Shown here piece after piece: positions 36,577 through 50,876 of a DNA stretch of 64,000 nucleotides. The translations under genes and the position numbers were made by a program. Under the pieces are notes generated by a model that was not told the DNA's origin, ran no database searches, and saw nothing but the letters and a program-made list of their open reading frames with translations. Where the stretch lies: contig JBAIAC010000035.1 in the NCBI GenBank assembly GCA_037349315.1, positions 6,400,501-6,464,500 of the forward strand. The letters run 5' to 3'. How positions within the stretch are numbered: the stretch's first letter is position 1; each line of letters starts with the position of its first letter. The stretch is from Chelydra serpentina. Taxonomy: Eukaryota > Chordata > Testudines > Chelydridae.

Positions 36577-37968
36577 ATGAATAAGTTGGAATATGAACAA
36601 GAGGCTGCCAGGCAGCTCTCTAACTCCACATTCTACAGGCCATTATCCTCTGATCCCACTGAGGAGTACCAAAAGAAACTAGACCATTTGCTCCAGAAAC
36701 TCCCTGGAAAAGCACAGGAACAGATCTGTACAGACACGTGCCTTGAACCCCGACCAGGGGTATTCTGTTTGCTACCCAAGATCCATAAACCTGGAAATCC
36801 TGGACGCCCCATCATCTCAGGCATCGGCACCCTAACAGCAGGATTGTCTGGCTATGTGGACTCTCTCCTCAGGCCCTATGCTACCAGCACTCCCAGCTAT
36901 CTTCGAGACACCACTGACTTCCTGAGAAAACTACAATCCATCGGTGATCTTCCAGACAACACCATCCTGGCCACTATGGATGTAGAAGCCCTCTACACCA
37001 ACATTCCACACAAAGATGGACTACAAGCCATCAGGAACAGTATCCCTGATAATGCCATGGCTAATCTAGTTGCTGAACTTTGTGATTTTGTCCTCACCCA
37101 CAACTATTTCACATTTGGGGACAATATATACCTTCAAGTCAGCAGCACTGCTATGGGTACCCGCATGGCCCCACAGTATGCCAACATTTTTATGGCTGAC
37201 TTAGAACAACGCTTCCTTAGCTCTCATTCCCTAATGCCCCTACTCTATTTGCGCTACATTAATGACATCTTCATCATCTGGACCCACGGAAAAGAAACCC
37301 TTGATGAATTCCACCACGATTTCAACAATTTCCACCCCACCATCAACCTTAGCCTAGACCAGTCCACACAAGCGGTCCATTTCCTAGACACTACTGTGCA
37401 AATAAGCGATGGTCACATAAACACCATCCTATACCGGAAACCTACTGACCGCTATACTTACCTACATGCCTCCAGCTTCCATCCTGAACACACCACACGA
37501 TCCATTGTCTACAGCCAAGCTCTAAGATACAACCGCATTTGCTCCAATCCCTCTGACAGAGACAAACACCTACAAGATCTCTATCAAGCATTCTTAAAAC
37601 TACAATACCAACCTGCTGAAGTGAAAAAACAGATTGACAGAGCCAGAAGAGTACCCAGAAGTCACCTACTACAGGATAGGCCCAACAAAGAAAATAACAG
37701 AACGCCACTAGCCGTCACCTTCAGCCCCCAACTAAAACCTCTCCAGCGCATCATCAAAGATCTACAACCTATCCTGAAAGATGATCCCTCACTCTCACAG
37801 ATCTTGGGAGACAGACCAGTCCTCGCTTACAGACAGCCCCCCAACCTGAAGCAAATACTCACCAGCAACCACACACCATACAAAAAAACACTATCCCAGG
37901 AACCTATCCTTGCAACAAAGCCCGAAATCAACTCTGTCCACATATCTATTCAAGTGACACCATCATAG
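36577..37968 (+). CDS. Penelope-like reverse transcriptase (463 codons, 5'-truncated, frameshifted near its end)
   Basis: The enzyme copies element RNA into DNA, primed at the target. Visible motifs: YIEFRNNSDIIIKKADKGG (before the first Met, also in frame), RPIISGIG (fingers), MDVEALYTNIP (motif A, D about residue 135), AMGTRMAPQYANIFMADLE (motif B, about 192) and RYINDIFIIW (motif C, about 226). Motif C reads Y-I-N-D at residues 227-230 where active reverse transcriptases have Y-x-D-D, so the first catalytic Asp is Asn. The frame stops at 37968. About 40 bases earlier the expected continuation moves to another frame, as from one missing base near 37931. Start choice: the Met at 36577 is simply the first in frame; the true start lay 5' of the truncation. 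It is probably dead but is the only long, uninterrupted coding region outside ADAMTS2. Confidence 0.85.
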   Translation: MNKLEYEQEAARQLSNSTFYRPLSSDPTEEYQKKLDHLLQKLPGKAQEQICTDTCLEPRPGVFCLLPKIHKPGNPGRPIISGIGTLTAGLSGYVDSLLRPYATSTPSYLRDTTDFLRKLQSIGDLPDNTILATMDVEALYTNIPHKDGLQAIRNSIPDNAMANLVAELCDFVLTHNYFTFGDNIYLQVSSTAMGTRMAPQYANIFMADLEQRFLSSHSLMPLLYLRYINDIFIIWTHGKETLDEFHHDFNNFHPTINLSLDQSTQAVHFLDTTVQISDGHINTILYRKPTDRYTYLHASSFHPEHTTRSIVYSQALRYNRICSNPSDRDKHLQDLYQAFLKLQYQPAEVKKQIDRARRVPRSHLLQDRPNKENNRTPLAVTFSPQLKPLQRIIKDLQPILKDDPSLSQILGDRPVLAYRQPPNLKQILTSNHTPYKKTLSQEPILATKPEINSVHISIQVTPS

Positions 37969-38290
37969 GACCTAATAACATCAGCCACACCGTCAGGGGC
38001 TCGTTCACCTGCACAGCTACCAATGTGATATATGTCATCATGTGCCAGCAATGCCCCTCTGCCATGTACATTGGCCAAACTGGACAGTCTCTACGCAAAA
38101 GAATAAACGGACACAAATCTGACATCAAGAATCATCACATTCAACCTCTCTAATCACTCAATGACAGACTTTAAAGTGGCTATTTTGCAACAGATAAACT
38201 TCAAAAACAGGCTCCAACAAGAAACTGCTGAATTGGAATTAATATGCAAACCAGATACCATTACCTTAGGCTTGAATATTGACTGTGGGT
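37931..38290 (+). pseudogene. GIY-YIG endonuclease domain of the Penelope-like element
   Basis: The domain nicks target DNA for insertion. It lies in the frame one base off from the reverse transcriptase. It begins near CPHIYSSDTIIGPNNIS and continues TATNVIYVIMCQQCP, SAMYIGQTGQSLRKRI and NGHKSDI: the 'IYxI...YIGQT...LRxR...H' pattern of the GIY-YIG fold, with the YIG at 38067-38075. It stops at 38151 (TAA). Another frame then resumes with SNHSMTDFKVAILQQINF to a stop near 38290, so at least two frameshifts separate it from the polymerase. It is a broken part of the element at 36497-38650. Confidence 0.8.
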
Positions 38291-38515
38291 GGCTCGGTCA
38301 TTACGTTAATTGAATTTATTTCCCCTCCTTAAACTCTTAACACTTTTGTGTTAACTGTCTGTAATGTAATGAGCCATATTGATTATCACTTCAAAAGTTT
38401 CTACTGATAACAGTTCCTTTCAATTAATTAGCCTCTTAACATTGATATAGACACTCCCACCTTTTCATGTTCTCTGAATGTATAAATATCTGATTACTGT
38501 ATGTTCCATTCCATG

Positions 38516-38570
38516 CATCCGATGAAGTGGGTTCTTAACCCACGAAAGCTTATGCTGAAATAAATTTGTT
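38516..38570 (+). ncRNA. Hammerhead-ribozyme-like motif in the Penelope 3' region
   Basis: CCGATGA (38519-38525) precedes a 7-bp stem GTGGGTT/AACCCAC (38527-38543, loop CTT) and GAAA (38544-38547), followed by a short GC...GC stem. This is the order of a minimal hammerhead (CUGANGA, stem II, GAAA). Departures from the consensus are C at position 4, an extra A beside stem II and G at the expected cleavage position. Hammerheads are known in Penelope-like elements (established knowledge). This copy is likely inactive; a different structured motif is possible. Confidence 0.4.
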
Positions 38571-39122
38571 AGTCTCTAAAGTGCCACACGTATTTTTCTT
38601 GTTTTCTTTTTGCTGACACAGACTAACACGGCTACTACACTGAAACCTATGAAAATAAAGTAATTGGTTCAACAGCCAGACTTCATAACTCTTATAGAAG
38701 TGGGAGCACATGATTAAAAGTCCAGGGCAGAGATCTCTTGTTACCTTTCAAAGCAGTATTTCAGTTGTATCCAATCCATGCATGATCTAGGAGATGAATG
38801 TGCTTGTTTCACATGGGATAATACTTGATTGACTTGGAGCCTGGTTTCATGTTTCTTCTAGATAGCCACCATGTACACCAGCATAAAATGAATGTATTTA
38901 TTTCTAGTGTGTCTTCAGTAGAGATGTGACTGGTTATCTGCCAAGTAGTGTAGTGTTGAACAAGGTGTAGTTAGTGTGCAAACATTTATGCCTAGAGTTG
39001 AATCTCAAATACTGTTATATTCTTATGTAAAGACCAGTGTGTCTCAAGATTAAACAGCCTGCATACCCACAAGAAAAATGGTTACTCAATATTATTTGAG
39101 AACAAGGGGAAATACTCTAGCG

Positions 39123-39557
39123 CAGGCGTGGCCAACCTGTGGCTCCAGAGCCATATGCGGCTCTTCAGAAGTTAATATGCGGCTCCTTATATAGGCTCCA
39201 ACTCCAGGGCTGGAGCTACAGGTGCCAACTTTCCAATGTGCCGGGTGGGCTCACTGCTCAACCCCTGGCTCTGCCACAGGCCCTGTCCCCACTCCATCCC
39301 TTCCCGCCCCCTCCCCTGAGCCTGCCGTGCCCTCGCTCCTCCCCCCCCCCCCCCGAGCCTTCTGCACACCACGAAACAGCTGATCGGGAGGTGTGTGGCG
39401 GGAGAGGGAGGCGCTGATTGGCGGGGCTGCCGGTGCGTGGGAGGCGCTGGGAGCAGAGGGAGAGCTAATAGGGGGCTGCTGACGTATTACTGTGGCTCTT
39501 TGGCAATGTACATTGGCAAATTCTGTCTCCTTCTCAGGCTCAGGTTGGCCACCCCTG
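39123..39557. mobile_element. GC-rich non-autonomous hAT element (435 bp) with 8-bp TSD
   Basis: The left end is CAGGCGTGGCCAACCTGTGG and the right end CAGGTTGGCCACCCCTG is its inverse. The flanks CTCTAGCG (39115-39122) and CTCTAGCA (39558-39565) are an 8-bp TSD with one mismatch. The core resembles the cores of the 8032 and 10292 elements although the ends differ. A C14 run lies at 39341-39354. Confidence 0.87.
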
Positions 39558-39574
39558 CTCTAGCAGCATTATAA

Positions 39575-39668
39575 TGTAGTAGTGGCAATGTGGTCTGCTG
39601 GTTTGAACATGGGGCTAGGCACCAGAAATGTTTGGGTTATAATCCCAGCTCTGCCACTGAGTCATTAT
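39575..39668 (+). mobile_element. MIR, left piece (split by a MITE)
   Basis: TTATAATCCCAGCTCTGCC followed by ACTGAGTCATTAT is the first part of a MIR. It resumes as TATGTGGCCTTGG at 39931 after the MITE, so the two pieces are one SINE. Confidence 0.7.
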
Positions 39669-39930
39669 GGGTACATCTACACTGGAATAAAAGATCTGCA
39701 GCATGGATGTAGCTGCCGTGGTCAGCTGCCTCAGACTTGTGGGGTTCAGGCGGTGGAGCTAAAAATCACCTTGTAGACATTTGGGCTCTGGGACCTTCCC
39801 TCATCATTGGATCTCAGAGCTCGGGCTTCAGCCCAAGTCTGGATGTTTACACCCCACAACCCGAGCCCTACAAGCCGGAGTCAGCTGACAGGGCCAGCTG
39901 TGGGTGTTTAATTGCTGTGTAGCCATACCC
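39669..39930. mobile_element. Harbinger-type MITE (262 bp) inside a MIR
   Basis: The left end GGGTACATCTACACTGG is the inverse of the right end GCTGTGTAGCCATACCC with a few mismatches. The flanks TAT (39666-39668) and TAT (39931-39933) make a 3-bp TSD. The interior contains GCTGCCTCAGACTTGTGGGG, also found in the 62709 copy. No coding capacity. Confidence 0.82.
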
Positions 39931-40135
39931 TATGTGGCCTTGGAGGAGTCATTCAGCCTTATTGTGCCTGTTTCCCCATCTCTACAAAGTGGAGATAATA
40001 ATGCTTGCTTACTGACATCACAGGGCTGTTATGAGGATGCAGTATTTAGGGCCAAGATTGTCCACAATGTAGTTCAGGATAGAATTTGGCCCTTAATATT
40101 CATTCAGTGCTTAGAATAATGTAAAGCGCTATGGG
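39931..40135 (+). mobile_element. MIR, right piece
   Basis: CCTTGGAGGAGTCATTCAGC, TTTCCCCATCTCTACAAAGTG and CACAGGGCTGTTATGAGGAT follow in MIR order, ending near TGTAAAGCGCTATGGG. Confidence 0.7.
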
Positions 40136-40313
40136 ACTGTTAAGAACGAATTTTAAATATGAATAGTGTAAAGTGGATCTAGGAGGACATGTTAGTTTAG
40201 AACATCTAGAAGTGTGCTTCTCCCTTTCTGGAAGCCTGATGATGACACTTCTGTAAGTACCACTTCTGTGCTGCTTCAAGACCCCAAGTGCCACAGCAGT
40301 AGAGATTAGATGA

Positions 40314-44101
<3,788 letters not shown>

Positions 44102-44234
44102 TTCCTATGATTGTCTGCGTGATGATCCTTTTGAACATGATTGGCCTTCCCTTCCCCAGCTGCCAGGAATTCACTACTCCATGAATGAGCAGTGCCGTTT
44201 TGATTTTGGTTTGGGCTACATGATGTGCACAGCT
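44102..44234 (+). CDS. ADAMTS2: ADAMTS2 exon: end of catalytic domain, start of disintegrin-like domain
   Basis: A 133-bp exon (one base plus 44 codons) after CCTATTGCAG and before GTAAGT. With CA from the previous exon the first codon is His. It then reads [40 protein letters not shown] and MCTA. The cysteine spacing and the [12 protein letters not shown] motif mark the protease/disintegrin-like boundary of the ADAMTS family. GLGYMMCTA matches ADAMTS2, where ADAMTS3 has GVGYKMCTA as I recall. Confidence 0.94.
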
Positions 44235-44448
44235 GTAAGTACTTAGCTGAGTTCTGCTGTTCCTCATCCAGGAGTGTTGTAATTTTCCTTGAAATGGCCT
44301 TAATAAGGACATTATAGTTAGGGCTTCCGATTTTAGGTTTGAATGGATAAACACTGATAAAAACACCCTAATGGGGGGAAAAAAGAAGAAATCAGTGATT
44401 ATCCAATAAACACATGAAAAACACCAGAAATGGTTACTTGCATCTAAG

Positions 44449-44600
44449 GGCTTGTCTACACAGAGCAGTAATGTGGACTATGGAGGAGAGATTTCTAAAG
44501 TGCACTAATGTGTTGCATATTAATTGGTCCATGTAGACCCTACTTGTGCACACTAAAGGTTCTGCAGCACACTTTAACCTAGTGCTACATTAAAGTGCAC
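44449..44600. mobile_element. Harbinger-type or related MITE, 5' part
   Basis: Starts AAGGGCTTGTCTACACAGAG, a common turtle MITE end related to the GTATGTCTACAC family, and then decays. A matching right end is not found. Confidence 0.5.
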
Positions 44601-44664
44601 TAGGGAACATTACAAAGAAATTATTCATTACAGTATATACTGCTGTCATGAGTAATGTAATATA

Positions 44665-45449
44665 TGTGACAGATATTGCAACTGCATGCAGTATCTTTGG
44701 GGAAACATTGGATTAAGGTTATGAATGATTTATGTATCTCTGTGGGCCAGGGATTATATGCAGTTCTGGTGAGGGGGAGAGTTATGTTAGCTCCTCCAGG
44801 AACTAATAACAGTAGGGGGTGATTAAGGTGAATCACTCAGGTTGTAAACACCTCCAGAGAGGTACTATCCCCTGAGGAGGCTGGCATATCCTGGTTCAAA
44901 CTGAGTTTTCCCGATACCAATAGACAAAGGAAGGGCTTTTGGCATAACAAAGCTTCATTTAAACTGACTCAGGGCCTTCTTTCTGACCCAGGACCTTCTC
45001 TCCAAGGGGAACCCAACCCTTGCAGAAGGTTTGGAAAGACTTTGGCCTGCTAGGGCCCCATAAGACTGATGGGTGACTCCTGGTGTGTTTAGTGTGTGTT
45101 TAAATCTGTTTGTTTTTATTACATTTTCTCTGTAATGTTTTTGCCTTAAGAAAAAGGGTGCTTGCTTAGACAGAGCTGTGTGATAACTTGTAACTGCGGC
45201 AATACACTGGTCATAGCCCTTGGAGAGAAAGCACAGGTGCTGGCCTTTAGGCAGACTGGCTTGCTGGAGGTATCACAGTGTAAGTCAGGGAGCTGTGCAG
45301 CCTAACCCCACCCCTCAGTCAGAAGAAAGTGAGACAAGAGTCCCTACCCATAGCCAGATGATGGCTGGAGGCCTGACACCTGATTGGGCCTGCCTGGAGT
45401 GGACCATGGAAGTGGGGAATATAGGTGAAATTACCCCGAAGCTGTGACA
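44665..45449 (+). mobile_element. Solo LTR (785 bp) with 5-bp TSD
   Basis: Begins TGTGACAG and ends CTGTGACA, an 8-bp perfect terminal inversion of the TG...CA type. The flanks are ATATA at 44660-44664 and ATATA at 45450-45454, but the right flank is an AT run, so the duplication could be chance. The body has a T-rich stretch followed by ACATTTTCTCTGTAATG and AAGAAAAAGGG, as in LTR polyadenylation regions. No internal retroviral genes are present. The family is not assigned. Confidence 0.6.
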
Positions 45450-47228
45450 ATATATATATATTACCCATTACAGTATATACAAAGAGAGAGAGCCCCCCCC
45501 CCACCCCCCAACCCTCTAACTTTTGGACATCTACATAAAACTCAAAAATTGCTACCCATAAACCTTGCAAATGAAATTAATAAACCCTGAAAAACAGAAG
45601 CCCAAATTATAATGAAGCCTGCCATGAAGGATATTGTGTCCAGCTAACTATAAACAAGGAATAATAACCTAACTTTGATGTGATAAGGAAACTCCTTTTA
45701 ATCTTGTTGGGTCTTTTATTTTTTTTAATCAGAGGCCAAGAAATTATTATGCTCTAATTTCATTAGCGGTTCCAGGCTTGAAACACAAAGCCTGCTATGT
45801 CATTTAGCCTGCCACGCACAGTGCTCATGTCTGCTTTCTTCTTTTTTGTGTGTGCAAAACTCCCACCTAGGCTAGAGAGAAACAATAGTGGTTTTCATCA
45901 CGTGCTTGTTTAATGTTTCACGCTTACTGCTTACATAAGGCGAGATGCTGCATCTTGCACAAAAATAACCAATTTTATTGAAAGGATGATGTATGATCGT
46001 TCCTAATGTGGGCAAGGGGCGCTGAAGGAAGATAGGTCAGCTTGCGTGCACGTTCAGTGAAGCAGTGGTCTCCCTTGTACCATGAACATAATACGCAAAG
46101 AGCATCTTTGAGGTCAGGCAGGATTAGTACAACTTCCCACTGGCTTGGCCGAGGGAAGATGATCTTTTGAGACGTATGGTAGAGATTTACCTCCCACTTC
46201 CATCTCCTAAAAGTGGGACTAAACTGTTAGCTATGCAAAGAGGAGCTTCCGGGAGGTGTGGCAGTTGCTCACACACAGTGAGAGTTCTGGTTCAAAACTC
46301 GTCAATGATAACGTGTATGACAAACACAGCGACTCCCAACATTGACTAGGAGACTGAGCATCAGCTGTATTATGATGTCTGGACACAATCCCGTTGATGT
46401 TACTCTGGGAGAAAGTCACTGGTATGTATTCTTTTGAATAGTACCTTCTTCAAATAACTGCTGTTAACCTAGTGGCCAATCTGTGTTTGAGTAAAATGGG
46501 TGAATCTCTACTCTTTCAATTTCTGTATCAACTCTGTTCACTTTCCCACTAAGGTACCAGTCTCTCAGGAACCTGTGCAAATGAGGCCTTTGTTTGCAGC
46601 ACCAATTTAGCATAGTGCTAAATCCAGCTTTGTGCTACACAGGTGTCTTCAGCAAGGAAGAGGGCTTGGGCAGACCATTCACACACACCCCCAACCCCTC
46701 CCCACAGCAGTAAAGCAGCGTATGTACCTAGCATCCACGAGAGCAGTAGACAAGGAAACTGTCTTGCCTTTGCCCACCACAGCCCCAATACAGCACATAG
46801 CCTGTTAGCTAAGGTGTCTGGTCAGGCCCTTTGCTGGCTAGCAACCACAGTGAAGTCCTGGTCCATGACTCGGGCTCCTAGGAATTGCAGTTATACAGAT
46901 AAATAATGTCTACTGCATGCAGCTCATCACATGGTGGCTAATTGCCCTTGTTCATTCTATCCTGGGCATTAAGATGAATCCACTCTCACGTTTCCAGCAT
47001 CACTCCACTCAGGGCAGGATTTCACTACCAGAGTCAGGGATGTTGCATGAAAACTCCACTCAAATGTGACCTGGCCACAGAGATATTATTAAATGGTCCT
47101 TATTACTCCGTGATAACATCTGCCTCTTTTAAAGCTGGAAGAAAAAAAACTGCAGAGAGTGTTTCTAATGGCATTCTGTGTCGGACATCTCCAGAAGCAA
47201 CATACGCGCTGCTTTTTTTGTGTCCTAG

Positions 47229-47405
<177 letters not shown>

Positions 47406-47565
47406 TAATCAGGGAATCTAAGAACAAGATGGCATTGCTCTTTCTGGTTTGACCTTGTCTGAATTTGTGTGTGACCTGGTCCACTCATTTCAGAGGCAAT
47501 ACAAAAAAGGACTACAACAGTGGTAAGATTAGAGACTAAGACTTATGAAGAGCAAATGTTCACTA

Positions 47566-47700
47566 GTAGTTCTCAAACTATGGTTCACTGCAGACCACCT
47601 AGAAAAGACTGACAAAGTTGTGAATTGGGAGGATTGTAAGGATGTGATTCCAGTGCAGATGCAGTGTCTTGTAAAGTGGTCTACAGAAGAATGGACTTGG
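47566..47700. mobile_element. hAT-type element end fragment
   Basis: AGTAGTTCTCAAACTATGGT is the 'CAGTGGTTCTCAAACTGTGG' end of Charlie-like hAT elements. The opposite end is not seen. Confidence 0.5.
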
Positions 47701-50693
47701 ATAGTCATTGTTGTATAGTCTAAAAAAGAGAATGCACAAAGAGGGGCTTAGTATCTTAATACTTTTCAAGTCAGTAGCTCATAATATTTGGCACTTACTG
47801 TTTTTCATCTCTACAAACTTTAACTCATTCATCCTCACATCACTCGAAAAAAAGTATTTTAATCTAACTGAATGGAGCAGGGAAACTGAGGAAGAGAGTG
47901 TTTAGCTCAAAGCTGTAGGGGAAGTCAAGTTGAGAGCTTGCTTAGAACTAAGGTATTCCAGGGGCCCCAGTTTGGCCAAAAGCATTGGCTTTTGAATTGC
48001 TAGTAAAAATCTAATTATCTAAGAGATGGGATAATCTGAGCTGTGAAGAAAAGTCGAGAGAGAAAATAAGGTCGCAGCAACATGAAGTCTGGAGCTAGAG
48101 ATTTGTGTTGATCTGTTCTATGTAACATCTGTGTAGCGATCTAACCTGTTTTCAGTACCAGTCCCTGTAGTATTTAGGCATTGATAGATCTGTACTTATT
48201 TGCAAATCAGTGATATGGCCACAAGAGGGGTTATTCATTTGCAAACAATCTGTCATAAAGTATGGTTGTGTTTACACCACTAGTGATGCTTATTGGCAGC
48301 CATGGCAACAGAAAGCAATAAGATTTCGGAGATTACAGTTGAACTAAGCCCACAGTAACGATAGTCAGAGCAGCCTAAATGAAAGTATAAGCGCGATGGG
48401 GAAAGCACAGCAGGTGAGGGAATTCAGGCTGGATACCGTTCAAAGGGTCAGGTGCCTATGTCTGCAGTAGCCCCACCTTTGTTTTCTCTGCTCAGTCTCC
48501 CTGCAGGATATTTCAGTAGGCTTCAGCTCCCTCTTTTATGACACTTCCACAGCTCCTATACCCCTACAATCACCCCTACAGTGCATTACACAGCACCATC
48601 AGAAGACACACAAATTCAGCAGTGGCCATAACACACGAGAGAGGCTGCCTTAGCTTTTGAGTCTTTTGACAGCCGCTTCAAAGGGGGATGGGACTACGAG
48701 ACCTATTCAAGGGCACCAACATGAGAGCAGCCAGTGACTATTATGAGGGCAGAAGCCAGGGCCCATTGTGAACGCTACAGGGGGGAAATATGGGAGGCTT
48801 ATTTAGTGGTTTGCAGGGAGCGAAGGGCAATATTAGGAGTTTGGGAAGTGGGGAGAGAAACTTACAGATGGCAAAGGTTTGGGCTAGTTCCTATTCTTTT
48901 GAAACTACACTTTACTCAGCCTTACCATATAATAATAATCAGTTACCCTTTTACAGACCTAACTGCATGCTCATTAAAGGTCTGATCCCCAAACCCATTA
49001 ACGTTAATGGAAACACTCCTCCTGACATCCTTGGGCTTTGGATCAATCAGTCTATACAATGACCCTTTCGGGGAAGTGTTACTACTTGGAAAGGATTTTT
49101 CTAGAGGGTGTTAAAAGTGACATACCATTTCCCCGATGGACAGCATAATTTATACAAGTAAATCATGTTAGCAGCTACTGCTGCTGTGGTTTGAAACCTC
49201 TCTTTTTGGATAAAAATGGCATGTGGTTCTAAATTCTTTACCCCTGTACACTGTGGTCTGCTGGAACCCAATCTATTTTATTTTTCTCCTCCCCAGATGA
49301 TTCCGATTATGTAACACCATATTGCCTGTGGGAAATGTATCAATAAAACTTGAAAAATAAAACCCCAAACGTAAGACAACATTTTAGTTAATTAGCCAGG
49401 ACTTTATTTTTGGTTAAAAATATAATATTAGCTATTTATGCAATTAATAAATCTAACAGTATTGAACATAATCTGTACTGGAAAATGGTTACTTGTTTAA
49501 CTGTTATTACTGTATAGTACAACATTTGAATGTCAAAATAATTGAATAAATATTATAAAAACATGAGTTTTATTCCAAATATGTTGGAGAGAGGCTTTTG
49601 AATGGACAAAGCACTTCAGAACAAACTTTACTAATTGAACCTGCCTTGGTTGGTGAGAAGGATGGAGGTTTCTTCTGTTTCTCTTTTCTATGACTGTAGT
49701 TAAGCATTTTTATGTTACCAGATTGCTAGTGAGCAGAGATAGAAAGAGAACTGGCAAATGGGAACCATCCATAATAACTAGCAGGAGAAGGTTGAGTTTT
49801 GACTGCAATCAAAATGATACCCGTTGGTTATATGGAAGATAGTAATTATATTATAGATAGTAAGTGAATTGTTTGTTGTTCTCTTAACGAACTGGCACCT
49901 TTTGGAACAGCTGGTACTACTGTATGCATTTGGGACGAAGTCCTGGCTTCATTGAAGACAATAGCAAAACTCCCATTTCACCATTGGTAGTTTACTTCAT
50001 TAGACAGTTAGTTAAGGCAAGGGATAGCTGCCATTTTGTCACTTGCTAAGTGTTTAACATTCTTTTCTTGAATCCTACCTTGAAGCACGGCAGCCTTTAA
50101 TAATTTGGAGCTTCATCTGGAAGAAGGTTAAAAAACCCTAGAACTTTCTTTTCTCTGACAATAAAGACTAATTTGCTTGGTCTTCCATGTTTCACAAAGA
50201 TGGACATAATACATGTGTCTAAGGTCTGTAACATGATTTTGTATTAAATGTTTTTTATGAAACCAGAGAAAAATATAATTATTTTCCTTTTGCTAGCTCT
50301 CCCTTCCTCACGGCCCATCAGTTCATTTTAGTACTTCACACAAAAATTGGAAGAAACAAAGGACATTAACAAACTATAATAGTCTTGCCCTTGCAACCAT
50401 ATAGTTAGGGATCAGCCAATGTTTTCATTATAAACAAAGATCTTCAGGATTTTATGTACTTCAGATGAGATGTTGCATACTGAATTTCGGACCAGAGAAA
50501 ATTTTTACAGCTAACTGTATAAATTGGCTATTTGTATAGTTCAGGAGAGATGCAAGAGAGTTTATTCATATTTTGAAGCTTTTGTAGATATAGAATTATA
50601 AACATCTTATCCCTAAGATGTTTTTGGTAAACATTTTGTATTCTTCCAAGAGATCCTTAGAAAATCATATAAAATTAAAAAATATGTTAACTG

Positions 50694-50876
50694 AGGGGGG
50701 ATAGTTCAGTGGTTTGAGCATTGGCCTGCTAAACCCAGGGTTGTGAGTTCAATCCTTGAGGAGGCCATTTAGGGATCTGGGGCAAAAAATCTGTCAGGGG
50801 ACAGTACTTGGTCCTGCTAGTGAAGGCAAGGGACTGGACTCGATGACCTTTCAAGGTCGTTCCAGTTCTAGGAGAT
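50694..50876 (+). mobile_element. Turtle tRNA-derived SINE, second subfamily
   Basis: GGGGGGATAGTTCAGTGGTT and GGTTGTGAGTTCAATCC are boxes A and B as in the 35898 copy. The body differs after GGGGCAAAAAATCTG and the 3' part ends TTCCAGTTCTAGGAGATTGG rather than in ATTCTATG repeats. Confidence 0.86.

Larger units (their letters stand above)
36497..38650 (+). mobile_element. Penelope-like element (5'-truncated, about 2.15 kb)
   Basis: It comprises reverse transcriptase, GIY-YIG endonuclease and a 3' non-coding end, in that order. The 5' side begins within the coding region: the open frame continues upstream of the Met at 36577 to about 36497 with GDYIEFRNNSDIIIKKADKG, and no start region or upstream terminal repeat is seen. 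The 3' end is CAGACTAACACGGCTACTAC followed by ACTGAAACC. No clear TSD was found. This is the best-preserved retroelement in the window. Confidence 0.88.
44235..47228 (+). other. ADAMTS2: ADAMTS2 intron (about 3.0 kb)
   Basis: Bounded by GTAAGT at 44235 and acceptor TGTCCTAG ending at 47228. It holds the terminal part of a Harbinger-type MITE (44449-44600) and a solo LTR (44665-45449), with an AT run beside it. Positions 45500-47200 show no gene and no repeat I can name. Confidence 0.7.

Noticed and set aside
49300..49370. Possible terminal exon with AATAAA after a CCCCAG acceptor-like site
   Set aside because: The ADAMTS2 reading continues correctly from 47342 to 58900 without it, and the short open stretch has no homology I recognise. 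It could at most be a cryptic alternative end.
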